A DNA stretch of 41,843 bases from assembly GCA_033762075.1 (NCBI GenBank), contig JANRLY010000012.1, positions 1-41,843 on the forward strand, given 5' to 3'. Every line of letters begins with the position of its first letter. Positions within the stretch are counted from its first letter, which is position 1. The position numbers were made by a program, and so were the translations under genes. This DNA is from VFKI01 sp033762075 (lineage in GTDB: Bacteria > Pseudomonadota > Gammaproteobacteria > DSM-16500). This document shows positions 33,518 through 41,708 of the stretch, one piece after another. The notes below the pieces were generated by a model that was not told the origin of the DNA, ran no database searches, and saw only the letters and a list, made by a program, of their open reading frames with translations.

Positions 33518-33826
33518 TTGCGCGTTATCTCAAAACGAAAGATTCGTGACTATAGCCGCCACAACGCTCAAGCAGAACTTCCATTGGTGGAATGGTATAT
33601 TAAAATGCAACATATTCACGTAAATAATATTACGGAATTAAAAAAGGTTTTTAATAGTGTTGATTACGTACAGGGATATACGATTTTTAATATTGGAGGC
33701 AATCATTACCGTTTGATTGCTGCAATTCACTATGAAGTGCAACGATGTTACATCCGAGAAATATGGACACATGCCGAGTACAGTAAAGCCTACTCTCAGG
33801 CAAAATTAAAAAGAGGTCTGCTATGA
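33518..33826 (+). CDS. higB: HigB-type toxin (mRNA interferase)
   Basis: The 102-residue protein matches the HigB toxin family (RelE/ParE fold): MRVISKRKIRDYSRHN at the start, then VEWYIKM, YTIFNIGGNHYRLIAAIHYE and the terminal IREIWTHAEYSK. Family members cut mRNA on the ribosome. The start is a TTG, supported by AGGAG six bases upstream at 33507-33511, so automatic callers may choose wrongly. Toxin precedes antitoxin, as in other higBA pairs, with an ATGA overlap. Confidence 0.92.
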   Translation: MRVISKRKIRDYSRHNAQAELPLVEWYIKMQHIHVNNITELKKVFNSVDYVQGYTIFNIGGNHYRLIAAIHYEVQRCYIREIWTHAEYSKAYSQAKLKRGLL

Positions 33827-34257
33827 GTCATCCAGCGCTTAAAATTAACTATGTCGATCAAAAAACTAAACATGCATTTCATTTCCCTATTTCAGTATTT
33901 AAAAAACCTTCTAATGCCCATGAATATGCAAAACTGGAAAAAATACTGGATCAGTTAATTGATGTCGTGCGAGACGATGCCAAACATCCGCTCGCTATTG
34001 TGATGCAAATTATTGGCGACAATCTTGAGCAGTACGACAATGAAAAATTTCCTCCCATTGGCGCAAATATTAGCGATGTGGAAATGGTGAAATACTTGAT
34101 GACTTCTCACAATTTACGTCAAGCAGATTTAGCGGATATTTTTGGTGGACAAGCGAATGTTTCCAAATTTTTGAATGGCGAACGCTCCTTATCTAAAACG
34201 CAAATCGCCAAATTAAAGAAACGATTTGGCGTGAGCGCTGATTTTTTTGTAAAGTAA
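33823..34257 (+). CDS. higA: HigA-type antitoxin with HTH domain
   Basis: The 144-residue protein is the HigA antitoxin: an N-terminal acidic, toxin-binding region (residues 1-85), then a helix-turn-helix of the XRE kind at about 95-137 (LRQADLADIFGGQANVSKFLNGE). It should neutralise HigB and repress the promoter by binding the palindrome at 33456-33489. Its start overlaps the toxin stop by four bases. This antitoxin is longer than small RelB-type ones, as is usual for HigA. Confidence 0.92.
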   Translation: MSHPALKINYVDQKTKHAFHFPISVFKKPSNAHEYAKLEKILDQLIDVVRDDAKHPLAIVMQIIGDNLEQYDNEKFPPIGANISDVEMVKYLMTSHNLRQADLADIFGGQANVSKFLNGERSLSKTQIAKLKKRFGVSADFFVK

Positions 34258-34322
34258 GATAAGTATTATCTAAGTAAATATTCAAATACACTTATAGCAA
34301 TATATACAATGAGGATTACTCC

Positions 34323-34616
34323 ATGAAAAAAATTATCGCATCACAAGACATTACCCTGATGAATATTTATAAACAGCTACTGGAAGATAATAACATTGCT
34401 GCCACTATCAAAAATTATTATTTAACCAGCGGCATTGGCGACCTTCCACCTAATGAATGTGTCCCAGAGCTATGGATTCTCGATGATCATCAATTTGAAC
34501 AAGCAAAAGCACTTTTAAAACCTGAAAAAAATACTGCGTGGCAATGTGATTGCGGCGAAAATATTGAAGGCGAATTTGCGCAATGCTGGAAATGTGGGAA
34601 AGTACGAGAAAGCTAA
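34323..34616 (+). CDS. DUF2007 domain protein with zinc ribbon
   Basis: The 97-residue protein begins with the DUF2007 (putative signal transducer) pattern: MKKIIASQDITLMNIYKQLLEDNNI is read here in part, then the PELWILDDHQFEQAKALL helix. A C-terminal zinc ribbon follows with C75xC77 and C88xxC91. It resembles PII-like small regulators of unknown partner. GAGG eight bases before the ATG supports the start. It stands between the toxin-antitoxin pair and a convergent hydrolase gene. Confidence 0.85.
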   Translation: MKKIIASQDITLMNIYKQLLEDNNIAATIKNYYLTSGIGDLPPNECVPELWILDDHQFEQAKALLKPEKNTAWQCDCGENIEGEFAQCWKCGKVRES

Positions 34617-34642
34617 GAATTCGCAAGATATCCATGCGCACC

Positions 34643-35461
34643 TTAACTGTCGCGACTCGGATTAGATGCCACCATCCAGCTTCCCTCTTCCTCAAGCTCT
34701 AACTCTTTTATTTCATTTTCTGTAGGCGCAACATTCACAACCGTCCATTGATTTTCAATTTCAGTAGATTTCATTTCATCTAATTCTTTTTTCGAAGGTG
34801 TTATTAACATTCTATGAACGCATCGTTGAATATGTTCGACTAAACGCCAAGATGACATGATAGAAAGATGGCCGTGTCGGTCAAAAATAGTTAATGAAGC
34901 AGAGTCTTTTTTAACAAACGATTGATCCATTGAAACAAGCGAATCTTTTTCTGCTGCAACAAAATAATAATTAATATTTGAATGTGTAATGTCTTTACGT
35001 AAATTATTTAAAAATTCACTTTCACTTTCCATCTGCTTCACCGAATCAGAAAGCCAAGAAAGTGGCGCGATGGCTAAATCAGAGCCACCAAAAGGCGAAC
35101 AAATTGCCACAACCCCATGCACATTTGCATGGATTTCTGCAGCAAAATACTCAGCAAAATAAGATACCACCAAACCGCCACGCGAATGCCCCATTAAAAT
35201 AATATCTTGATCTTTATTCGCTCGAATTTTTTCTTGCAATTGTTTTGCGAAAACTTCGATGCCCTTTCCCTTTCCGCGATTTTTAAAGGAAACTAAATGG
35301 ATTGACGCAACAACATTCGGCAGTTTGTCTAACAAGCGTTCCGCAATTAAGGTAAATGCGGAAGAACGATCTGCTGTGCCATGGACACAATAAATCGTCA
35401 CTTTCTCATGGTTTGCATAGTTAGGATTTTGATAGATAACGTCATAAGGACTTGAGGTCAC
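34643..35461 (-). CDS. Alpha/beta hydrolase (lipase-like) with Glu-rich C-terminus
   Basis: The 272-residue protein is an alpha/beta hydrolase: oxyanion region YCVHGTAD, nucleophile elbow GHSRG with S93, acid D173 in AEKDSLV and H198 in RHGHLSI. It resembles PGAP1/lipase-like esterases; the substrate is unknown. Residues 225-272 extend past the fold and are acidic (ENEIKELELEEEG), ending in small and polar residues (SNPSRDS). That end resembles the E-block of Dot/Icm-secreted effectors in Legionella and Coxiella, so secretion into a host is possible but not shown. The start is a GTG at 35461 with a weak ribosome site. Confidence 0.8.
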   Translation of the reverse strand: MTSSPYDVIYQNPNYANHEKVTIYCVHGTADRSSAFTLIAERLLDKLPNVVASIHLVSFKNRGKGKGIEVFAKQLQEKIRANKDQDIILMGHSRGGLVVSYFAEYFAAEIHANVHGVVAICSPFGGSDLAIAPLSWLSDSVKQMESESEFLNNLRKDITHSNINYYFVAAEKDSLVSMDQSFVKKDSASLTIFDRHGHLSIMSSWRLVEHIQRCVHRMLITPSKKELDEMKSTEIENQWTVVNVAPTENEIKELELEEEGSWMVASNPSRDS

Positions 35462-35485
35462 CCATAAAGCAGTATGTCGAAGGAT

Positions 35486-35515
35486 GCCGGTCAGACTGAT
35501 CGGCTGTTTTTTTTT
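35486..35515 (+). terminator. Orphan plus-strand terminator-like hairpin
   Basis: GCCGGTCA, loop GAC, TGATCGGC make an 8-bp stem with a G-T pair, followed by TG and nine T. It would stop a plus-strand transcript, yet the nearest plus-strand gene ends 870 bases upstream, so it may end an antisense or small RNA. Confidence 0.55.
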
Positions 35516-35548
35516 AAGTCATCCATGAAAAACATCACGATCTCCTTA

Positions 35549-36163
35549 TCATTGAACCCCATAGTGATTAACAATATAACAAAATAACTCCGCTGTCTTT
35601 ATCGCATCATAGTCCGCAGAATGGGCTTTCGTGACATCAAATCGGATTTTGGCGCGTTTGAGCGCTTTTGCGAGCACTGTTTCACCCAAAGCCACCGCTG
35701 ATAAGGATGCCGTATCAATCGTCGTAAAAGAATGAAAAGGCGATTGTGGTAAAGTAGAGCGTTTATACGCTTCTTGCATAAAGGCTAAATCAAACCAAGC
35801 GTTATGGCCAACCAAAATAGCCCGATGACAATTTGTTAAAGCCAGTTGTTCTTTGACCACAGTAAAAATACAATGGAGGGCTTGCTGCTCAGTCATGGCA
35901 TACCGTAGCGGAGAAAATGGATCAATCCCGGTGATCGCCAATGCATCTGGGTCTAAGCGAGCGCCAGGGAAAGGCTCGATGGGGCAAAACCAGCAATCTC
36001 CTGGTGTTAGCTTTCCTTCTTCATCCATTTGAACGGTGACAGCTGCGATTTCTAATAACCCATCGGTGACAGGACTCAAGCCAGTCGTCTCAACATCAAC
36101 TACAATAGGCAGCAACCCGCGAAAACGGTTCGCAAGGACGGGCTTTTTTCGTTTGAATGACAA
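35549..36163 (-). CDS. rnt: Ribonuclease T
   Basis: The 204-residue DEDD exonuclease trims the 3' ends of tRNA and other stable RNAs. D23 and E25 in VVDVETTG, the second D in GHNAWFDLAF and the H/D of AHSADYDAIKTAELF give the full DEDDh set. The N-terminal RFRGLLPIVVDVETTG matches RNase T rather than DNA polymerase epsilon-type exonucleases. It is divergent from putA, with 60 bases between. Confidence 0.95.
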   Translation of the reverse strand: MSFKRKKPVLANRFRGLLPIVVDVETTGLSPVTDGLLEIAAVTVQMDEEGKLTPGDCWFCPIEPFPGARLDPDALAITGIDPFSPLRYAMTEQQALHCIFTVVKEQLALTNCHRAILVGHNAWFDLAFMQEAYKRSTLPQSPFHSFTTIDTASLSAVALGETVLAKALKRAKIRFDVTKAHSADYDAIKTAELFCYIVNHYGVQ

Positions 36164-36223
36164 GGGTATGATTCCCCTCTAATTTAAAAACTGCCGAGTA
36201 TACACTAAGTGGACAAGACATAT

Positions 36224-39200
36224 ATGATTTTAACCAATAGACAAGACAAACGAGACACCCTATGGACAACGCTCCAAGCCGACTACCGCACAGATGAAAC
36301 GACTTGCTTAGAGCGGCTCATTCCGCTGGCAACCTTACCGCCTGCAAGTATTACTCGCATACAAACAACAGCCGCCAAGCTGGTAGAAGAAACGCGCACA
36401 CGACAAAAACAAAAAGGCTTTTTGCATGCTTTTTTACACGAATATGATTTATCTTCTGAGGAAGGGATTGCATTGATGTGTCTTGCTGAAGCCCTGCTTC
36501 GCATTCCTGATGCCGCCACTGCAGACAAACTCATTAGCGATCGACTCGCCACTGCAGATTGGAAAGCACACAAGGGTTCGAGTGATTCATTATTTGTGAA
36601 TGCTGCAACATGGTCACTGATTTTAACTGGCAAAATACTTGCTCCCTCAGTCTCACAACAAAAATCCTTCGCCTTAACGTTACAAAAATTATTAGCACGC
36701 AGCAGCACAAGTATCATCCGTCCAATAATGATGCAAGGGATGAAACTCATCGGTAAACAATTCGTAATGGGCACGACAATCGACGAAGCACTAGCTCGTG
36801 CAAAATCGCTTGAGTCAAAAGGTTATCGTTATTCATACGATATGCTAGGCGAAGCTGCACGTACCCACGAAGATGCGGAGCGTTATTTCACTGCATACGA
36901 AAATGCAATTGAAGCGATCGGCAATCAATCACAACAAAAAGGCCCGATTGAGAGCCCCGGTATTTCCATTAAATTATCTGCATTGCATCCGCGTTATGAA
37001 ATGGCACAACGCGAGCGTGTTTTTGCTGAATTAATGCCGCGCCTCGAAGCACTTGTACGCACTGCGTCCGAAAAAAATATTGGTTTAACCATCGATGCAG
37101 AAGAAGCTGATCGCCTCGAGCTTTCACTTGAAATCATCGAAAAATTAGCAGCAGATCCCAACACAAAGCACTGGGAAGGCTTGGGTCTGGCTGTGCAAGC
37201 TTATCAAAAACGCGCACCTCGTGTGATTGATTTACTCACGCATTTTGCGAAACAATATCAACGCAAATTCATGGTGCGGTTAATTAAAGGCGCCTATTGG
37301 GATGCTGAAATTAAACAAAGCCAATTATTAGGTTTAAGTGGCTACCCCGTTTATACCCGCAAACATGCAACAGATGTGTCATACATTGCATGCGCGCGCC
37401 AATTACTGTCTCAGTCAACACACTTTTATCCGCAATTCGGCACACACAATGCATACTCTGTGGCAACAATTCTAGAGTTAACCGGCAATAATAATCATTT
37501 TGAATTTCAATGTTTACATGGCATGGGACAACCGCTTTACGATGGCTTAGTCCCAGAAAAAAATTGTCGTATTTATGCACCCGTTGGCACACACAAAGAT
37601 TTGCTGGGTTATTTAGTTAGACGCTTACTAGAAAATGGCGCTAACTCTTCATTCGTCAATTTATTAGCTGATGAAACAATTCCGTTAGATAAAATCGTCG
37701 AAGATCCCGTTGCACGCATTAACAATTTAGCGCACAAACCTCATCCACACATTCCATTGCCACAAAATTTATACGGCAACGATCGCTTAAATTCGCAAGG
37801 CATTGATCTTTCAGACACACTTACGCTCGACACATTAAAAAAACAAATGGATGAAACAGCAAAACAGACTTGGCAAGCAGGAAAAAATAAATCCACTACG
37901 GCAGAAAAAATATTTTCACCAGCAGATCGCTCACTTCATGTAGGTGATGTTTATCAAACTACAGTCGATGATATTGATGGAATATTTAAAAATGCAATGC
38001 TGGTAAAAAAAGACTGGGCAAATCAATCAACTGAACAACGCGCACAATGTTTAGAAAAGGCGGCCGATTTATTTCAAGAAAAAATGCCGGAATTGATGAC
38101 ACTGCTTTCACTTGAAGGTGGCAAGAGCATTGTCGATTGTATTTCTGAAGTGAGAGAAACTATCGATTTTTGTCGTTATTACGCAGCACGTGCACGTGAA
38201 GATTTAGCGAGACGCACACTCACTGGCCCAACTGGCGAACTCGACGAATTATCATTACATCCTCGCGGTATTATTGTTTGCATCAGTCCTTGGAATTTTC
38301 CATTAGCCATTTTCACTGGACAAATTGTTGCAGCACTCGTCACAGGGAATTGCGTCATTGCAAAACCAGCCGAACAAACTCCTTTAATTGCCCAACAAGC
38401 AGTCAATCTTTTACATGCAGCAGGAATTCCAGAATCTGTTCTACAATTGGCTTGTGGTCGCGGCGAAACAGTCGGGGCAACATTAATTGCCGATGAACGC
38501 ATTGATGGCGTCATGTTTACCGGCGGCACTGATACTGCAAAAATCATTCAAAAAACATTAGCGAATCGCTCAGGTCCTATTGTGCCTTTCATTGCAGAAA
38601 CAGGCGGCCAAAATGCGATGATCGTGGATTCCTCTGCTCTCCCTGAGCAAGTCGTTGCAGATGTGATTCAATCTTCCTTTAACAGTGCGGGTCAACGTTG
38701 CTCAGCCTTACGTGTTTTATTTTTGCAAGAAGATATCGCTCAACGCGTTATTGATATGTTAGTCGGTGCAATGCAAGAACTACGCATCGGAGATCCAGGA
38801 CTTCTCTCAACAGATGTTGGTCCCGTGATTGACCAAGCATCACTCGATAATTTGAACCAACATGTCAATCAAATGCGTGCAACTGCTAAATGTCTGTATC
38901 AAATTCCTGTTGATCATTTATCTCAAGGTTATTTTTTCGGACCCTGTGCTTTTGAATTAGATCGACTAGATATTTTAAAACGTGAAATCTTTGGACCCAT
39001 CTTGCATGTGATTCGATATAAAGCACGTGATTTAGATCAAGTCATTCAAGAAATTATCGACACAGGCTATGGACTCACTTTTGGCATTCATAGTCGCATT
39101 GAGTCCACCGTAAAATATGTCACTGACAATATGCCTGTCGGCAATATTTACGTAAATCGCAATATGATTGGTGCCACTGTTGGAGTACAACCTTTTGGTG

Positions 39201-39343
39201 GTGAAGGTTTATCCGGCACAGGCCCAAAAGCTGGCGGTCCATTTTATTTGTCAAGACTCTGCGTTGAACGTACAATCTCGATTAACACAACTGCCGCAGG
39301 CGGAAATGCAACGCTCGTTTCACTAGGAGAAACAGATGGATGA
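36224..39343 (+). CDS. putA: Bifunctional proline utilisation protein PutA
   Basis: The protein of 1039 residues oxidises proline to glutamate. The first half holds the FAD proline dehydrogenase barrel (LTIDAEEADRLELSL, VRLIKGAYWDAEIKQ, YPVYTRKHATDVSY, GTHKDLLGYLVRRLLENGAN). The second half is P5C dehydrogenase with SPWNFPLAIF, GGTDTAKII, general base E792 (ETGGQN) and nucleophile C826 (GQRCSALR). The DNA-binding RHH domain of E. coli PutA is missing, so it is the bifunctional, non-regulatory type. I took the ATG at 36224, not the GTG at 36209, which lies close to the putative -10 TATACA. It overlaps the antiporter gene by eight bases. Confidence 0.96.
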   Translation: MILTNRQDKRDTLWTTLQADYRTDETTCLERLIPLATLPPASITRIQTTAAKLVEETRTRQKQKGFLHAFLHEYDLSSEEGIALMCLAEALLRIPDAATADKLISDRLATADWKAHKGSSDSLFVNAATWSLILTGKILAPSVSQQKSFALTLQKLLARSSTSIIRPIMMQGMKLIGKQFVMGTTIDEALARAKSLESKGYRYSYDMLGEAARTHEDAERYFTAYENAIEAIGNQSQQKGPIESPGISIKLSALHPRYEMAQRERVFAELMPRLEALVRTASEKNIGLTIDAEEADRLELSLEIIEKLAADPNTKHWEGLGLAVQAYQKRAPRVIDLLTHFAKQYQRKFMVRLIKGAYWDAEIKQSQLLGLSGYPVYTRKHATDVSYIACARQLLSQSTHFYPQFGTHNAYSVATILELTGNNNHFEFQCLHGMGQPLYDGLVPEKNCRIYAPVGTHKDLLGYLVRRLLENGANSSFVNLLADETIPLDKIVEDPVARINNLAHKPHPHIPLPQNLYGNDRLNSQGIDLSDTLTLDTLKKQMDETAKQTWQAGKNKSTTAEKIFSPADRSLHVGDVYQTTVDDIDGIFKNAMLVKKDWANQSTEQRAQCLEKAADLFQEKMPELMTLLSLEGGKSIVDCISEVRETIDFCRYYAARAREDLARRTLTGPTGELDELSLHPRGIIVCISPWNFPLAIFTGQIVAALVTGNCVIAKPAEQTPLIAQQAVNLLHAAGIPESVLQLACGRGETVGATLIADERIDGVMFTGGTDTAKIIQKTLANRSGPIVPFIAETGGQNAMIVDSSALPEQVVADVIQSSFNSAGQRCSALRVLFLQEDIAQRVIDMLVGAMQELRIGDPGLLSTDVGPVIDQASLDNLNQHVNQMRATAKCLYQIPVDHLSQGYFFGPCAFELDRLDILKREIFGPILHVIRYKARDLDQVIQEIIDTGYGLTFGIHSRIESTVKYVTDNMPVGNIYVNRNMIGATVGVQPFGGEGLSGTGPKAGGPFYLSRLCVERTISINTTAAGGNATLVSLGETDG

Positions 39344-40508
39344 CGGCGCACCCCTTATACATATTATATTTTTAATTTTTTCAGGGACAGCCGTTCTTGC
39401 AACATTGGCGCTTTTTACGCGCCAATCGCTACTCGTCGCATACATGGCGCTTGGCGCATTGTTTGGACCATGGGGTTTTAAATTTATCACTAATTCAGCA
39501 TTAATCGAGCAATCTGGCGATGTCGGGATTATTTTCTTGCTGTTTCTTTTGGGGCTGGATTTACAACCAAAAAATTTACTTCACTCTTTACGCAAAATGA
39601 ATGTCATCACATTAATCAGTTCTCTGATTTTTTTTATTGTCGGTTTTGGCATTGCTTGGGTTTTTCATTTTACATTGACCGAATGTCTTATCGCAGGTGC
39701 TGCCGTGATTTTTTCAAGCACCATCATCGGATTGAAATTATTACCCACAACTATTTTGCATCATCAACACACCGGTGAATTAATGATCAGCATTTTATTG
39801 TTGCAAGATATCATCGCTATCATTGTGTTGCTCGCCTTACAAGGAATTGGTGATCGTGTACTTTCATTTCATGATATTGGTTATATTGTCGGCGCTTTTC
39901 CGTTATTGATTTTGATTGGCTATCTCTTTCAACGTTTTGTCTTGGGTAAATTATTAATGTTGTTTGATCGTGTTCATGAATACATTTTTATTTTATCAAT
40001 TGGCTGGTGCCTATGCATGGCTGAACTAAGTCATTACATGGGTCTCAGCGGTGAAATCGGTGCATTTATTGCAGGCATTTCACTCGCCACACATCCAGTT
40101 TCACTCTATGTTGCCGAAAGCTTAAAACCACTGCGTGATTTCTTTTTAGTGATTTTCTTTTTCTCCATTGGTGCAGGCTTTAATTTCAGCTATTTATCTA
40201 CTGTCATATTGCCTGCCGCAATTCTTGCAGTGAGTATGCTAGCACTCAAACCCTTTGTTTTTAGTCAGCTGTTATCACACAATAAAGAAAACTCGAAGGT
40301 AAGCAAAGAAGTTGGCGTCCGGCTTGGTCAACTCAGTGAGTTTTCATTATTAATTATTTCACTCGCTGTTCAAGCTAAATTAGCCAGCGCAAAATTCAGC
40401 TACACTTTGCAAGCCGCCACCATCTTAACATTCATTGTTTCATGTTACTGGGTTGTCATGCGCTACCCGACTCCTTTAGCAACGACAGATAATTTGAGAC
40501 GGAATTAA
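39336..40508 (+). CDS. CPA2-type cation:proton antiporter
   Basis: The 390-residue membrane protein with 11-13 segments is a Kef/CPA2 monovalent cation:H+ antiporter. Markers are the GDVGIIFLLFLLGLDL helix, FSSTIIGLKLLP and the LLLQDIIAIIVL helix with the conserved Gln-Asp, and GEIGAFIAGISLA. It lacks the C-terminal TrkA-N (RCK) domain of KefB/KefC. It exchanges Na+ or K+ for protons across the inner membrane. It begins inside the last codons of putA, so it is co-transcribed with proline catabolism. The exact ion is unclear. Confidence 0.88.
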   Translation: MDDGAPLIHIIFLIFSGTAVLATLALFTRQSLLVAYMALGALFGPWGFKFITNSALIEQSGDVGIIFLLFLLGLDLQPKNLLHSLRKMNVITLISSLIFFIVGFGIAWVFHFTLTECLIAGAAVIFSSTIIGLKLLPTTILHHQHTGELMISILLLQDIIAIIVLLALQGIGDRVLSFHDIGYIVGAFPLLILIGYLFQRFVLGKLLMLFDRVHEYIFILSIGWCLCMAELSHYMGLSGEIGAFIAGISLATHPVSLYVAESLKPLRDFFLVIFFFSIGAGFNFSYLSTVILPAAILAVSMLALKPFVFSQLLSHNKENSKVSKEVGVRLGQLSEFSLLIISLAVQAKLASAKFSYTLQAATILTFIVSCYWVVMRYPTPLATTDNLRRN

Positions 40509-40510
40509 TC

Positions 40511-41407
40511 ATGCAGCACAATCATTCACATACACCAAATTCATTCAATTTTGCTTTTTCACTAGCTGTTTTTTTTAATGCTACTTTCGTGATTTTCCAA
40601 GCCATTTATGCAATTAAATCGCACTCTATGAGCTTACTTGCGGATGCGGCACATAATGCAGGGGATGTTGTTGGGTTACTTCTAGCTTGGTTAGCAAATT
40701 GGTTGCTGAGTTTGCCTGCACGTAAACGATATAGTTATGGATTTCGTCGCACAACGATGTTCGCTGCATTAACCAATGCACTCTTATTAATTGCAAGCAC
40801 CATGTTCATTGTATTTGAATCCATCCAAAAAATTCTGCACCCGGTTGCGGTCAATTCAAACACCATCATGATTGTCGCTTTCATTGGCATTATTATCAAT
40901 GGCAGTACAGCATTACTTTTTATGCGAGGTGCTCATTCTGACCTCAACATCAAAAGTGCTTTTTTACATTTAGCAGGCGATGCAGTCATTTCTTTTGGCG
41001 TCGTCATTGCAGGGTGTCTAATTTATTTCACGCATGCCAACTGGATCGACCCCATCTCTGGTATTTTAATTGTCATTGTAATTTTATGGAGCACGTTTGG
41101 TTTATTACGTGACGCCGTTAACTTAATGCTTGATGCAGTGCCTCGTCATATTCAATTTATGGCAGTTCAAGAATATTTAGAAAATCTTTCAGGTGTCACG
41201 AATGTGCATGATTTGCATATTTGGGGATTGAGCACACGCGAAGTGGCATTAACAGCCCATTTAGTCATGCCAGGAACACAACTCAGCGACGAAACATTAG
41301 GCAACATCAATCAAACGTTGAAAAAAGATTTTCAAATTGATCACATCACGCTGCAAGTGGAAACAGGCAACATCGCATATCCGTGTCATAAGAAAGAAAA
41401 GTGTTAG
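40511..41407 (+). CDS. Cation diffusion facilitator (zinc/cobalt/cadmium exporter)
   Basis: The 298-residue CDF exporter has six membrane segments and a cytoplasmic tail. The N-terminal MQHNHSH is His-rich. The transport site appears as LLADAAHNAGDVVG in helix 2 and FLHLAGDAVISFG in helix 5, each giving paired His and Asp residues of the CzcD/ZitB type. The C-terminal domain (VHDLHIWGLSTREVALTAHLVM) binds regulatory metal. It follows the antiporter with a two-base gap and ends the putA operon. Zinc is the most likely substrate. Confidence 0.92.
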   Translation: MQHNHSHTPNSFNFAFSLAVFFNATFVIFQAIYAIKSHSMSLLADAAHNAGDVVGLLLAWLANWLLSLPARKRYSYGFRRTTMFAALTNALLLIASTMFIVFESIQKILHPVAVNSNTIMIVAFIGIIINGSTALLFMRGAHSDLNIKSAFLHLAGDAVISFGVVIAGCLIYFTHANWIDPISGILIVIVILWSTFGLLRDAVNLMLDAVPRHIQFMAVQEYLENLSGVTNVHDLHIWGLSTREVALTAHLVMPGTQLSDETLGNINQTLKKDFQIDHITLQVETGNIAYPCHKKEKC

Positions 41408-41483
41408 CCATTGAGCACACTAAATTGAAAAAATACTTTTTTGTGGCGTGTTTAAAGTCGCCCTTCATTTCTGTGAGAATCTT

Positions 41484-41708
41484 ATGTCTATTATTCCAGT
41501 TATTATTATTGGCGCAGGCCCTGTTGGACTTTCTGCATCCATGGCATTAAGCCGTCAGGGTATTCAAAATATCGTGATAGAAAAACATCCAAGCACGTCT
41601 ATTCACCCTAAAGCACGGGGCGTCAATGTCCGTACCATGGAATTATGCCGCATTTGGCAAGCTGAGCAACAAATACGACAATCTGAACTACCAATTGGAG
41701 CACTATAG
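41484..41708 (+). pseudogene. FAD-dependent aromatic monooxygenase, N-terminal fragment cut by IS
   Basis: From the ATG at 41484 (behind GAGA) the frame encodes the FAD-binding start GAGPVGLSASMALSRQGI, the EKHPSTSIHPKARGVNVRTMEL motif and then stops at 41708, after 74 residues. Full-length relatives (UbiH/MhpA/phenol hydroxylase-like) have 380-550 residues. The stop is at the junction with the IS end that begins at 41709, so the gene is interrupted; the rest should lie on the far side of the element. An earlier in-frame start at 41448 has no ribosome site. Confidence 0.85.
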
